Positions 33,976-43,410 are shown, counted from the first letter of the stretch. The stretch is DNA of 47,848 nucleotides from an uncultured Lachnospiraceae bacterium (GCA_902780465.1 CACZFV010000001.1:39240-87087), one strand, 5' to 3'. Notes: generated by a model from the letters alone, not told the origin. Made by a program: numbers and translations.

Positions 33976-35166
33976 TTATTCCGCGTGGCTGCAGACGAAG
34001 TCCACAAATTCCACAACTGCGGCTTTGTCCGGCACCTTCGCAATGTACATCTGGTTGCCCATGGCGTGGACGTTGAATTCCGGCACCCGTTCCTGGGCCA
34101 TGATGGCTCTTCCATACTTCTTAATGATCTCATCATGGCTGTGAGCGTAGGTGAACTGGTCTCTCCGGCTCGCGAAGACGCAGAACTGGTCGCCCTTCGG
34201 GCTGGAGGTCACATTGGTATCAATGGTGATCATGTCCGCCCAGATCTGGTAGACGTCCGTGGCATGTGCCCAGTTCGTCATGTCGCCGAGATAGCCTTCT
34301 GCCGGGCGCATGTTCACTTCCAGGATCACGTAATCGCCCTCTTCTCCCACACCTTCCTTGGATTTCTTCATGTGGCAGAACTCCAGGTGAACGAAGCGGC
34401 TCTTCACGCCGAAGGCCTTACATGCCGCGCGGCCGTAGCGCTTCATCTGCTCCGGAAGGCCGGCGACGACATAGAAGTACAGTTCTTTCTGCTCGTTTAC
34501 AGCATCCTGCATGGACGGCCAGGTCGTCTTGGACTCAAACAGCGGCTCGCCGTTGGAATCAATGATGGCGTCGTAGGAGCAGATATCTCCCTCCACGTAC
34601 TCCTCCATCACGTACAGCTCCTTCGGCTTTTTCACAAAGAACTGCTTCATCTCTTCTTCATTGGAGAGCTTGAAGGTGTCCGTTCCGCCTCTTCCGATAT
34701 CCGGCTTCACGATGACCGGGTATCCCACTGTGGCGACAAAGGCGTTCGCTGCCTCCAGGTTCGTCACCTTGATCTGCCGCGGGGTCGGCACGTTCGCGAT
34801 GCGGAAATACAGCTTCATCTCGGATTTGGACCGGAAGTGGCTGACTTCGTCCGCCTGGACGCCGGTGCGGATGTTGAAATCCGTGCGGAGCTGCGCGTCC
34901 TGCGCGAGCCAGTACTCGTTGTTGGACTCGATCCAGTCGATCTTACCGTACTTGAAGGAGAAATACGCCACGGCACGGAACACCTGGTCATAATCCTCCA
35001 TGGAATCTACCCGGTAGTATTCCGTCAGGGCATCCTTCAGTTCCTCTTCCAGGGTATCAAATGACGCATCGCCGATTCCAAGTACATTGACGCCGCTTTT
35101 ATGCAGTCTGTCGCAGAAATTCCAGTACGTCCGCGGAAACTGCGGAGAAATGTATACGAAATTCAT
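33976..35166 (-). CDS. ATP-grasp domain ligase-like protein
   Basis: 396 residues. The N-terminal pre-ATP-grasp part starts NFVYISPQFPRTYWNF. The ATP-grasp fold follows: GYPVIVKPDIGRGGTDTF (glycine-rich ATP loop), YVMEEYVEGDICSYDAI, and the Mg2+ site ILEVNMRPAEGYLGDM. It should form an acyl-phosphate and join a carboxylate to an amine or thiol, as in biotin carboxylase or carbamoyl-phosphate synthase relatives, but the substrates are unknown. It is a stand-alone gene between the activase and metY, with AGGGAGG before its ATG. A weak promoter-like TAAAAT lies about 35 bases upstream. Confidence 0.85.
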   Translation of the reverse strand: MNFVYISPQFPRTYWNFCDRLHKSGVNVLGIGDASFDTLEEELKDALTEYYRVDSMEDYDQVFRAVAYFSFKYGKIDWIESNNEYWLAQDAQLRTDFNIRTGVQADEVSHFRSKSEMKLYFRIANVPTPRQIKVTNLEAANAFVATVGYPVIVKPDIGRGGTDTFKLSNEEEMKQFFVKKPKELYVMEEYVEGDICSYDAIIDSNGEPLFESKTTWPSMQDAVNEQKELYFYVVAGLPEQMKRYGRAACKAFGVKSRFVHLEFCHMKKSKEGVGEEGDYVILEVNMRPAEGYLGDMTNWAHATDVYQIWADMITIDTNVTSSPKGDQFCVFASRRDQFTYAHSHDEIIKKYGRAIMAQERVPEFNVHAMGNQMYIAKVPDKAAVVEFVDFVCSHAE

Positions 35167-35292
35167 GGAATGTCCTCCCTGTGCCGGTAAAGTAGTTAAT
35201 TCTATTTTACATGAACCACTGCGGGATTTCCATATCCCCGGAGCGGTTTTTGCCTGAAATCGCTCTGTCCCGGAACCCCTGCCTGCTGTATT

Positions 35293-36582
35293 TCAGATCG
35301 CTTCCAGCGCCTGGCGAAGATCCGCGATCAGATCCTCCTTGTCCTCCAGGCCGCAGGACATGCGCACCATTCCGGCGGGGATGCCGGCAGCTTCCAGCTG
35401 TTCCTCAGTCATCTGCCTGTGGGTGGAAGTGGCAGGATTCAGGCAGCAGGTGCGTGCGTCGGCCACATGAGTCTCAATGGCTGCCAGCTTCAGGTTCATC
35501 ATGAACTTCTCCGCCGCCGGCCGGCCGCCCTTCAGGACGAAGGAGACCACGCCGCAGCCGCCGTTGGGCAAATACTTTTTCGCGATCTCATAGTACTTGT
35601 CACCGGGAAGGCCGGAGAAGGTGACGCTCTCCACCTCCGGGCGGTCCTTCAGGAATTCGGCGACCGCCTGACCGTTTTCGCAGTGCCGCGGCATACGGAC
35701 ATGGAGGGACTCCAGGCCAAGGTTCAGCAGGAACGCGTTCTGCGGGGACTGGATGCTTCCGAAGTCGCGCATCAGCTGCGCTGTCGCCTTGGTGATGAAA
35801 GCGCCGCCCTGGCCGAACTTCTCCGCGTAGGTGATCCCGTGATAGGAATCATCCGGCGTGCAGAGTCCCGGGTACTTGTCCGCGTGGGCCATCCAGTCGA
35901 ACTTTCCGGAATCCACGATAGCGCCGCCTACTGCCGCGCCGTGGCCGTCCATGTACTTGGTGGTGGAGTGGGTGACAATATCCGCGCCCCACTCGATGGG
36001 ACGGCAGTTCACCGGTGTCGGGAAGGTATTGTCCACTACCAGCGGAACGCCGTGGGCATGGGCCACCTTCGCGAACTTCTCGATATCAAGGACCGTCAGG
36101 GCCGGATTGGCGATGGTCTCTCCGAACATGGCCCTGGTATTCTCCTGGAACGCCGCGCTCAGCTCCTCCTCGGAGGCATCCGGCGCCACGAAGGTCACGT
36201 CGATCCCCATCTTCTTCATGGTCACGGAGATCAGGTTAAAAGTCCCGCCGTAGATGGAGGAGCTTGCCACGATGTGACTTCCCGCCTCGCAGATATTGAA
36301 CAGCGCGAAGAAGTTCGCCGCCTGCCCGGAGGAGGTCAGCATCGCCGCCGTGCCGCCTTCCAGCGCCGCGATCTTTGCCGCCACATAGTCGTTGGTGGGA
36401 TTCTGCAGTCTTGTATAAAAATAACCGGCTTCTTCCAGATCGAACAGCTTTCCCATGTCCTCGCTGGTATCATATTTGAACGTGGTGGACTGGATGATCG
36501 GGATCTGTCTCGGCTCTCCGTTGCCCGGCCTATATCCCGCCTGTACGCACCTGGTGTTGATTCCGTAATTCATCTCGCTCAT
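35293..36582 (-). CDS. metY: O-acetylhomoserine sulfhydrylase (aminocarboxypropyltransferase)
   Basis: 429 residues of the Cys/Met-metabolism PLP family. Features are RLQNPTNDYVAAKIAALEGG, SSSIYGGTFNL, VVDNTFPTP and the PLP lysine in THSTTKYMDGHGAAVGG. The length, about 40 residues longer than cystathionine gamma-synthase, and these segments place it with MetY/CysD, which makes homocysteine from O-acetylhomoserine and sulfide. This agrees with the MetA encoded at 43891, which has the acetyl-CoA-selecting Glu111. The start at 36582 has GGAGG 8 bases upstream. The promoter is at 36640-36668; the leader is about 50 bases, too short for a SAM riboswitch. Confidence 0.92.
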   Translation of the reverse strand: MSEMNYGINTRCVQAGYRPGNGEPRQIPIIQSTTFKYDTSEDMGKLFDLEEAGYFYTRLQNPTNDYVAAKIAALEGGTAAMLTSSGQAANFFALFNICEAGSHIVASSSIYGGTFNLISVTMKKMGIDVTFVAPDASEEELSAAFQENTRAMFGETIANPALTVLDIEKFAKVAHAHGVPLVVDNTFPTPVNCRPIEWGADIVTHSTTKYMDGHGAAVGGAIVDSGKFDWMAHADKYPGLCTPDDSYHGITYAEKFGQGGAFITKATAQLMRDFGSIQSPQNAFLLNLGLESLHVRMPRHCENGQAVAEFLKDRPEVESVTFSGLPGDKYYEIAKKYLPNGGCGVVSFVLKGGRPAAEKFMMNLKLAAIETHVADARTCCLNPATSTHRQMTEEQLEAAGIPAGMVRMSCGLEDKEDLIADLRQALEAI

Positions 36583-36639
36583 AGCTTTTTCCTCCGACAG
36601 AATACTTTGCCCCTTCAGGGCGCTGAACCATTGAAAAGT

Positions 36640-36668
36640 ATCATACCACAAATCAGAGCGATTGTCAG
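36640..36668 (-). promoter_or_regulatory. Predicted sigma-A promoter of metY
   Basis: CTGACA, 17 bases, TATGAT on the minus strand. Confidence 0.75.
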
Positions 36669-36710
36669 CGAATGAACCTCTCCCGGCAGACAGTATAACG
36701 CCGCACAGTC

Positions 36711-38510
36711 TTACACCGCTTCGGTCTCGTACTGCCTCGCGTAGAGACGGTAATAGCTTCCGCGTTTCGCCATCAGCTCCCGGTGGGTCCCGCGTTCGGT
36801 GATCTTTCCGTCGTGGACCACCAGGATGAGATCCGCTTTCCGGATGGTGGAGAGACGGTGTGCGATCACAAAGGAAGTCCTGTCCTTCAGCACCTCTGTC
36901 AGCGCCAGCTGGATCATCTGCTCTGTCTCGGTGTCCACGGAGGAGGTGGCTTCGTCCAGCACGAAGATCGCGGGATCCACCGCCAGCGCCCTGGCAAAGG
37001 ACAAAAGCTGCCGCTCTCCGGCGGAGAGGCGTCCTCCGCCCTCTCCCACGTCGGTATCATAGCCGTTTTCCAACCGGGCGATCACATCCTCCGCGTGGAC
37101 CCGCCGGACCGCATCGTATATAGACTCCATGGAAACATCGGGGTTTCCGAAGCGGAGATTGTCAAGGACAGTGCCGGAGAACAGGTGCGGTGTCTGCAGG
37201 ACATAGCCGATGTGGCTGTGCAGCCAGTGCTGGCTCCGCTCCCTTAAGTCCCGGCCGTCCAGGAGCACCCGCCCTTCCGTGGGCTCGAAGAAGCGGCACA
37301 CCAGGTTCACCAGGGTGGACTTCCCGGCTCCGGTCTCGCTAACGATGGCCACCATGGAGCCCCGCGGGACCTCCAGGTCAAAATGCTCCAGCACGTTGAC
37401 GCTGCCATCCGGATAGCGGAAGGTAACATCCTCGAACCGGATGTCGCCTCTCACCTCTTCCCAGTTTTCCGGCTTCGGCGAGAAGGAATCTCCGTATTTT
37501 CTGATCACTTCCTCTGTATCCCGGACCTCCGGTTCCGAAGTCACCAGGGAAGCGAAGCGTTCGATGTTCACCTGCACGGTGATCAGGTCGGAGATCACCT
37601 TCACCACCCAGCGGACCGGATCCATGATGCCCAGGGCATAGGACATAAACACAGAAAGCGTCCCCAGCTCCATCAGTCCCTGCTCCGTCAGCTTCCCGCC
37701 CTGCCAGAGCACAAGGGCAAGGGCCGTGAAGCCGGAAAAGGAGATGAGGGAAAGGAACAGGCCTCTGAGATGACCGCTCAGGACTGCTGCCCGGCGCATT
37801 TCCCCGGACTCCGCGAAGAAGCGCGCATCCATCCGGTCTTCGATCCCCAGGGTCTTTACCGTCATAGCGCCGGTGATCCCTTCGTTGAAACTTCCGGTCA
37901 GTCTCCCGTTGATCTCCCGGATCCGGCGTCCCAGTTCTGTCAGCCGCCTCTGGAACACGCCTGAGAAGGCGGCGGTCAGCGGGATGAGTAGCAGGACGAA
38001 CAGCGCGAGCCCAGGCCGGAGCCGGAGCATCACGACAGATGCGCCGGCAAGGTAGGATCCGTACCAGATGCCTTCCATCAGGTTCCAGGAAAGGAGGGTC
38101 CCGATGCGGTCCGTGTCGCTCATCACCCTCGCGTGAAGATATCCGACGCTGTTCTGGTTGTAGAAGGAGACGGACAGCACCTGGAGGCGGTGAAAAGCTT
38201 CGTTCTTCAGGTCCCGTCCGACATACATCTCCATTCCGCAGGCCTTGTAGGCGGAGATGCCGTTCATCAGGATCTGGAACAGCAGCACAAGAATGTAGAC
38301 CGCCGCAAAACGGCCCATTCCTTCCGTCGTGTTTTTGCCGATAAAATTCCGGATGGCGTGATCCGGGAAGAAGGGGAGGATGATATCTACCAGCCCGCCC
38401 AGGATCCCCGGCACCACCATCAGGAACAGCGTCATCCGGTAGGGGCGGATCCAGGGAGCAAGAAATTTCAGGCCGAACCAGGGAAGCTTTGTTTTTCTGT
38501 TCTCTGTCAC
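36711..38510 (-). CDS. ABC exporter half-transporter, subunit with catalytic Walker B Glu
   Basis: 599 residues: six membrane helices (about 18-310), then an ATPase domain. Walker B is AIFVLDEATSSVD with the catalytic Glu, the signature is LSAGERQLLSFARAL and the H-loop AHRLSTI. The Walker A segment reads VSETGAGKST, so the first Gly of GxxGxGKS/T is Ser. It pairs with the gene at 38507, with which it overlaps by four bases; it starts with GTG (GTGA). As in BmrCD-type heterodimers, this subunit would supply the active Walker A/B while the partner supplies the LSGGQ. The substrate is unknown; drug or lipid export is possible. Last gene of the operon; no clear terminator follows. Confidence 0.92.
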   Translation of the reverse strand: MTENRKTKLPWFGLKFLAPWIRPYRMTLFLMVVPGILGGLVDIILPFFPDHAIRNFIGKNTTEGMGRFAAVYILVLLFQILMNGISAYKACGMEMYVGRDLKNEAFHRLQVLSVSFYNQNSVGYLHARVMSDTDRIGTLLSWNLMEGIWYGSYLAGASVVMLRLRPGLALFVLLLIPLTAAFSGVFQRRLTELGRRIREINGRLTGSFNEGITGAMTVKTLGIEDRMDARFFAESGEMRRAAVLSGHLRGLFLSLISFSGFTALALVLWQGGKLTEQGLMELGTLSVFMSYALGIMDPVRWVVKVISDLITVQVNIERFASLVTSEPEVRDTEEVIRKYGDSFSPKPENWEEVRGDIRFEDVTFRYPDGSVNVLEHFDLEVPRGSMVAIVSETGAGKSTLVNLVCRFFEPTEGRVLLDGRDLRERSQHWLHSHIGYVLQTPHLFSGTVLDNLRFGNPDVSMESIYDAVRRVHAEDVIARLENGYDTDVGEGGGRLSAGERQLLSFARALAVDPAIFVLDEATSSVDTETEQMIQLALTEVLKDRTSFVIAHRLSTIRKADLILVVHDGKITERGTHRELMAKRGSYYRLYARQYETEAV

Positions 38511-40291
38511 GACGCCGCACCCCCTTCCTCCTCCGGGAGCGACTGCAGGCGGCAGATCCTCGCATATCTTCCGTTCTTTTTCATCAGCTCCTCATGGGTG
38601 CCGGCCTCCTCGATGCGTCCTTCATGGATCACATAGATCCTGTCCGAGCGCATCAGGGTGGAGACGCGGTGGGACACCAGAAAGACTGTGGCGCCGTGCA
38701 CTGCTTCGCCGAGGGCGCTCCGGATCCGGCTGTCAGTCTCCGCGTCCACGGCGGAAAGGGCATCGTCGAAGATCATGACCGGCTTTTTTTCTGTCAGCAT
38801 CCGCGCGATGGCGATGCGCTGCTTCTGCCCGCCGGACAGGGTGACGCCCCTCTCTCCCACCATCGTGCGGAAACCTTCCGGGAACTCTTCCCGCATGCCT
38901 GAAATGCACGCAGTGTCCACGGCCCTGTTGAACTCGTCCGGTGAGACCTCTCCCGCGATACTGATATTCTCATGGATCGTCCTGCTGAAAAGGAAGGGCT
39001 CCTGCAGCACGATGCCGATCCTTGACCTGAGCTCCTTCAGGGGCATGGTCCGGATGTCTCTTCCGTCCAGCAGAATGCTGCCACCCTCTTCCGGAAGCTC
39101 ATAGAGCCGCGGCAGGAGGTGCATCAGAGTGGACTTGCCGCTTCCCGTGCTGCCCAGGATCCCGATGACGGATCCGGAGGGCACGCGGAAACTCACGTCC
39201 TTCAGGACTTCCTTTTTCCCGAAGGAAAAGCTTACTCCGCGGAACTCGATCTCCGGAGCTTTTCTTTCTTCTGCCTCACCGATATCTGCTTCTGCTGCAC
39301 CGATGTCCGCTCCTCCGGCTCCGTCTTCGCTTCCCACGCCGGTCTCCTCCGGCACCGCTGAGAGGATCTCACTGATGCGGTTCAGAGACACCTCCGATTT
39401 GCTCATCTCGGAGATCATGCGTCCCAGAGCGCGGATCGGCCAGATCAGCATGTTCGTGTAGGAGATAAAAGCAATGTATCCTCCGACCGTCAGCTGACCG
39501 CCGACACAGAGCCAGGCGCCGTACAGCACTACCGTGAGCAGCTGCAGTCCGCTGGAGAGGTCTCCGAAAGCCCAGAACCAGGCGAGATACCCGCAGAGCT
39601 TCATCCAGAGGTCCGTGTATACCTCGTTCTGTGCGCGGAATTTCCGTTCCTCCGCCGCCTCCTGTCCGAAGGCGCGGACTACTCTCACACCGGTCAGGTT
39701 TTCCTGTGCAATGGCGGAAAGCATCCCCTCGTTCTCATCGCACTTCTGAAACTGGTCCCGGACACGGAACAGAAAGAAGACAGAGTAGCCCACGATCAGC
39801 GGGACGAACAGGAGCGCTGCCAGCGTCAGCCGCACGTTCATGGAAAACATGAATCCCAGTGCCAGAACGATCATCAGAATGATCCGTACCAGGTTGTAGA
39901 GCTGCTCCGAGCAGAATTCCTTGATCATATTAACGTCGCTGGTGCAGCGCTGCAGGATGTCCCCGGTGGAGTGCGATGCGTGCCAGGAAAAGGGCAGCCG
40001 CGCGATATGGCTGTACAGCCGGTCCCGCATGGTCTTCACCAGCGTCTCGCCCGCCCGGGCGTTTAAATAGGTGGAGAGCCACCGGAACAGTGCTCCGAGC
40101 GCCGCAATGCCGATCAGCAGCGCGGCGGTCCTGCCGTTCCAGAGCTTCCGGTCCACCGCGGCACGGATGATCTGCGGGATCAGCATGTCACAGACCGTCA
40201 TGAGCAGCGCGGCAATGACCCCCCCGATAAAAAAGCGCCCGCTCCCGTCCAGAAACGACAGGAACAGACGCCAGTTCTGCTGTCTGTTCAT
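38507..40291 (-). CDS. ABC exporter half-transporter, subunit with degenerate Walker B (Asp for Glu)
   Basis: 594 residues: six membrane helices (about 20-310) and an ATPase domain. Walker A GSTGSGKST and signature LSGGQKQRIAIARML are canonical, but Walker B reads VMIFDDALSAVD, with Asp instead of the catalytic Glu. This marks the degenerate-site subunit of a heterodimeric exporter. A linker before the ATPase contains a small ADIG repeat (ADIGAAEADIGEAEE). The start at 40291 shares its A with the TGA stop of the upstream small gene (TGATG); a GTG one codon earlier is also possible. The downstream partner gene overlaps it by four bases. Confidence 0.92.
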   Translation of the reverse strand: MNRQQNWRLFLSFLDGSGRFFIGGVIAALLMTVCDMLIPQIIRAAVDRKLWNGRTAALLIGIAALGALFRWLSTYLNARAGETLVKTMRDRLYSHIARLPFSWHASHSTGDILQRCTSDVNMIKEFCSEQLYNLVRIILMIVLALGFMFSMNVRLTLAALLFVPLIVGYSVFFLFRVRDQFQKCDENEGMLSAIAQENLTGVRVVRAFGQEAAEERKFRAQNEVYTDLWMKLCGYLAWFWAFGDLSSGLQLLTVVLYGAWLCVGGQLTVGGYIAFISYTNMLIWPIRALGRMISEMSKSEVSLNRISEILSAVPEETGVGSEDGAGGADIGAAEADIGEAEERKAPEIEFRGVSFSFGKKEVLKDVSFRVPSGSVIGILGSTGSGKSTLMHLLPRLYELPEEGGSILLDGRDIRTMPLKELRSRIGIVLQEPFLFSRTIHENISIAGEVSPDEFNRAVDTACISGMREEFPEGFRTMVGERGVTLSGGQKQRIAIARMLTEKKPVMIFDDALSAVDAETDSRIRSALGEAVHGATVFLVSHRVSTLMRSDRIYVIHEGRIEEAGTHEELMKKNGRYARICRLQSLPEEEGGAAS

Positions 40292-40644
40292 CACTGAAGC
40301 ACGTCCCCCATATACTCCGCTGCCTCCGCAAGGATCGCGGCGGCATCCTCAGCGCCGGTCTCCCCGCTGTCTTCCAGAAGGCCAAGGAGTTCATCCAGAA
40401 GATCCAGCGTGTCCTCGAGGACAGCGCTTTCCTCCTCCAGCGCTTCTCCTTTCGCGCTGAACCTGACGCTTTCCGTCATCTTTTCCAGTGACTGTTCCAT
40501 TCTGTCCCGGAGCTCTTCTCCCTCCGCCTTCAGGTCAGACGCAGCTTCCATCAGTTCTTCCGGAGAAAGTTCCCCGCACTTCTGCTCAAGGTCCTGCATT
40601 TTCTTTTCCAGACTGAGCCAGAGTTCTTCTTCCTGTCTGTTCAT
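40291..40644 (-). CDS. Small acidic coiled-coil protein of unknown function
   Basis: 117 residues, strongly acidic, almost all helical, with heptad-like Leu spacing (LEKKMQDLEQKCGELSPEEL, LEDTLDLLDELLGLLEDSG). There is no signal peptide and no recognisable domain. AAAGGACAG precedes the ATG; the frame extends upstream only as the antisense-like shadow of mnmA. It sits between mnmA and the ABC exporter, 13 bases after mnmA and sharing a base with the exporter gene, so it is cotranslated with it. It may be an exporter accessory or a ZapB-like filament protein; neither is supported beyond position and composition. Confidence 0.75.
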   Translation of the reverse strand: MNRQEEELWLSLEKKMQDLEQKCGELSPEELMEAASDLKAEGEELRDRMEQSLEKMTESVRFSAKGEALEEESAVLEDTLDLLDELLGLLEDSGETGAEDAAAILAEAAEYMGDVLQ

Positions 40645-40657
40645 AATCTGTCCTTTC

Positions 40658-41716
40658 TCATGAAATGATGCCGCCGCCCAGTACCTCGTCCCCGTCGTAT
40701 GCCACCGCCGACTGTCCCGGCGTAATGGCTCGCTGCGGTTCGTCAAACACGATCCGCACTCTTTTCCCGTCCAGCACCTGCGCCAGAGCAGGCTGCTCCG
40801 TGTGACGGTAGCGCACCTTGACCCGGCACCGGACCTCACTTCCCGGAGCCTCCCCGGCGATCCAGTGGAACTCCGGGACCTCCAGCTCCCTGGTGAACAG
40901 ATCCGCATTGCTTCCCAGCACGACCTTGTTCATCTCCGGGTCGATCTTCACCACGTAAAGCGGACTGGCCGCGCTGATGCCCAGTCCCCTTCTCTGTCCC
41001 AGGGTGTAGTGAATGATGCCCTTGTGCGTTCCCAGGACCTTTCCCTCCAGGTCCACAAACTCTCCCGGCAGGCAGTCCCTGCCGCTGAAGCGGCGGATCA
41101 CCGACGCATAGTCTCCGTCCGGCACAAAACAGATATCCTGGCTGTCATGCTTCCGGGCCGTCACCAGTCCGTTCTCCTCCGCAATGCGCCGTGTTTCCGT
41201 CTTGGTCAGTTCCCCCAGCGGAAACAGCGTATGTGCCAGCTGCTCCTGGGTGAGATCGTAGAGCACGTAGCTCTGGTCCTTGGAGCTGTCTGCTGCCTTC
41301 ATGAGATGGTATTTCCCGCCGCGTTCTTCGATGCGTGCGTAATGTCCGGTGATGATCTTTCCGCATCCCAGCTCCTCCGCCCGCCGGTAGAGAAGGCCGA
41401 ACTTCAGGCAGCGGTTGCAGGTAATGCAGGGATTCGGCGTCCTGCCGGCCTCATAGCTCCGGACAAAGGGCTCGATCACCATTTCCCGGAACGCGTCCCG
41501 GTAATTGAATACATAAAAGGGAAAACCCAGACGCCGCGCCACGCTCCGGGCATCCTCCGCGTCATCCAGCGTGCAGCAGGTCTTTCCTTTCACCCCTGCG
41601 TCCTCATTGCTGTACAGCTTCATGGTGCAGCCGATGACATCCAGCCCCCGGGTCTTCGCGAGAAGCGCCGCGACACTGCTGTCCACTCCGCCGCTCATTG
41701 CGACAAGCGCCTTCAT
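40658..41716 (-). CDS. mnmA: tRNA-specific 2-thiouridylase MnmA
   Basis: 352 residues. It has the PP-loop AMSGGVDSSVAAL, the catalytic Cys in TPNPCITCNRCLKFG, ITGHYARIE, SKDQSYVLYDL and the second Cys in HDSQDICFVPDG. MnmA uses ATP and a persulfide relay to make 2-thiouridine at position 34 of tRNA for Lys, Glu and Gln. The start 41716 matches the family N-terminus and overlaps the upstream SH3 lipoprotein stop as ATGA. The ribosome binding site (AAGGAA) is somewhat distant, so coupling may matter. Confidence 0.97.
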   Translation of the reverse strand: MKALVAMSGGVDSSVAALLAKTRGLDVIGCTMKLYSNEDAGVKGKTCCTLDDAEDARSVARRLGFPFYVFNYRDAFREMVIEPFVRSYEAGRTPNPCITCNRCLKFGLLYRRAEELGCGKIITGHYARIEERGGKYHLMKAADSSKDQSYVLYDLTQEQLAHTLFPLGELTKTETRRIAEENGLVTARKHDSQDICFVPDGDYASVIRRFSGRDCLPGEFVDLEGKVLGTHKGIIHYTLGQRRGLGISAASPLYVVKIDPEMNKVVLGSNADLFTRELEVPEFHWIAGEAPGSEVRCRVKVRYRHTEQPALAQVLDGKRVRIVFDEPQRAITPGQSAVAYDGDEVLGGGIIS

Positions 41717-42240
41717 TGATCTTCGTTCCTTTCTTCTTCGGCCGAGGCACTCTTTGAGGCTTCTGTCTCTCCGCCGGCAGCTTCTGTTTTCCCTGCTGAG
41801 GTTTCTGTCTCCCCCGAGGACGCCTCCGTTTCCGGAGGATAGGGAGAGAGATACTCCGCGGCGACATAGATCCGCGTTCCCTCCCAGAGGATCCTGGACC
41901 ATTTTGAGTTTCTTCCGATCCTCTGGACCCTTTTCCCGCGGAACATGTAGCCAATGACTTCTCCGTCCATTCCGGGCTTTCTTCTGAGCTTTACGCCGTC
42001 CCCGATGCAGTAGACCATTTCATCGCAGGCCTCGAACCGGAAGCCGTTCACAATGTCCACAGGCTCCGGCTGCGTCTCCGCTTCCTTCTCTCCGTCATTC
42101 TCCGCGGAAGTCTCTGCCACCGTGAGGACGACGCTCATTTTCTCATTCTCTTCCTTTTTCCCGCAGGAAATGAGCAGTGCCGGCACCAGGACTGCAAAGC
42201 ATGCCGCAAAGAGGACGATCTTCCATTTGCTGCTTTTCAT
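41713..42240 (-). CDS. SH3-domain lipoprotein
   Basis: 175 residues. A signal sequence ends in the lipobox LLISC (Cys26), so the mature protein should be lipid-anchored outside the membrane. An acidic stretch leads to a bacterial SH3 domain (about 80-135: GDGVKLRRKPGMDGEVIGYM, RVQRIGRNSKWSRILWEG, YVAAEYLSPY), a fold that often binds peptidoglycan. The tail is Glu/Ala/Thr-rich. It overlaps mnmA by four bases and starts 6 bases after the DUF1189-like gene, so it belongs to the same operon; the functional link with tRNA thiolation is not obvious. Confidence 0.88.
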   Translation of the reverse strand: MKSSKWKIVLFAACFAVLVPALLISCGKKEENEKMSVVLTVAETSAENDGEKEAETQPEPVDIVNGFRFEACDEMVYCIGDGVKLRRKPGMDGEVIGYMFRGKRVQRIGRNSKWSRILWEGTRIYVAAEYLSPYPPETEASSGETETSAGKTEAAGGETEASKSASAEEERNEDQ

Positions 42241-42246
42241 GGCTTC

Positions 42247-43410
42247 CTACTCCTGCTCCTCATCCGGCGCTTTTTCTGACTGCAGCACTTCTTCCGGCTG
42301 CTGCGCCTCTTCTGACTGCGCCTTCTGTTCCGGCAGTGCCTCCTGGAATGTACCGAAACTCCAGCCATTGCTGGGCCGCAGATCCGTTTTTTCTGACACC
42401 GGAGGGAGCAGAAGATCCGGCTTTCTGGCAGGTTTCTCCGCTTCTTTCACCGCAGAAGTCTCCTGCTGCGCAGGCTCAGCTTCCCCGGTCTCCTGCCGCG
42501 GTGCTTCCGCATCGCCCGGATCCGGGCCGTTCTCCTGCGGGAGCTCCGCTCCCCGCAGCTCCATCTGCCGGCGGAACTCGTCAAAATCAAAGGTCACTGT
42601 TTTCTCTGCTCCCGCGGATGCTCTCTCTCTGTCGATGTGCTTAAACACCCTGGAGAGCACGAATAGTGAGAACAGGAGGCTTAAGGCCGGCAGCTCCGCC
42701 GGCACCAGTCCCGCCATGGCAAGAACTCCCTTGACCAGCAGCGGCAGACTCCTCGTGTACACGGACAGCTGATACACCTCTCCAAAGGTCACAGGCGTCC
42801 GGGTGAAGCCGGAAAAAATATTCCCGAAGATCGCGATCACCAGACATCCCGCGAAGAACATAGCCAGATGGAAAAAGTAGAGCATCCCTCCGAAAAGCCG
42901 GTACATATATTCGATCCGGGGCGCCTCGCTGAGAAGATCCGCCTTTGTGAAGGTCATGTCGCCGAAGGCGGAGAAATACTGTATCCTCGCACCTGAACTC
43001 GCGGCCGTTCCGGCAGCACCGGCACCATAGATCACCTTTTCCGAATCTGCCAGGATCACGGCGTCGCTGAGCGCCATCCTGGTGCGGATCTGCCGGTCCT
43101 CCGGATCCAGCAGATGTCCGGGTGCTGTGTTCACATCCACGTACAGCGTCCTGCTGCTGAAATGATACCCGCCGGGAACATCAAGCTTCCCGCCGGAAAG
43201 TGTGAACTCCGGTACATACTCCCGGATGATGGGTTCAATACCTCCGGTCTTCATCTGGAACACGGCATAGGGCACTGCCACCGTCATCACCCAGAACAGG
43301 AAGATGAGCAGCGCAGCGAAAGCGAAGACCCGCCGTTTCCCGTTTTTCAAAAGCTCCGGATATCTCCTGTAGTCCCTGAGGGAGATCAGGAAATCCTGAA
43401 ACACACTCAT
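42247..43410 (-). CDS. DUF1189-like membrane protein with acidic C-terminal tail
   Basis: 387 residues. It begins SVFQDFLISLRDYRRYPEL, typical of DUF1189 proteins, and has one hydrophobic helix at about 29-52, an extracellular-like domain (about 55-165), then further helices (about 175-275). The last ~110 residues are acidic, Pro/Gln/Glu-rich and probably cytoplasmic and disordered. The family is of unknown function in the Firmicute membrane. The start at 43410 was selected because AAGGGG lies about 9 bases away. Second gene of the operon, 25 bases after the TSCPD gene. Confidence 0.75.
   Translation of the reverse strand: MSVFQDFLISLRDYRRYPELLKNGKRRVFAFAALLIFLFWVMTVAVPYAVFQMKTGGIEPIIREYVPEFTLSGGKLDVPGGYHFSSRTLYVDVNTAPGHLLDPEDRQIRTRMALSDAVILADSEKVIYGAGAAGTAASSGARIQYFSAFGDMTFTKADLLSEAPRIEYMYRLFGGMLYFFHLAMFFAGCLVIAIFGNIFSGFTRTPVTFGEVYQLSVYTRSLPLLVKGVLAMAGLVPAELPALSLLFSLFVLSRVFKHIDRERASAGAEKTVTFDFDEFRRQMELRGAELPQENGPDPGDAEAPRQETGEAEPAQQETSAVKEAEKPARKPDLLLPPVSEKTDLRPSNGWSFGTFQEALPEQKAQSEEAQQPEEVLQSEKAPDEEQE

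Noticed and set aside
36583-36710. SAM riboswitch before metY
   Set aside because: The predicted promoter leaves a leader of only about 50 bases, too short, and no conserved SAM-I core is visible.
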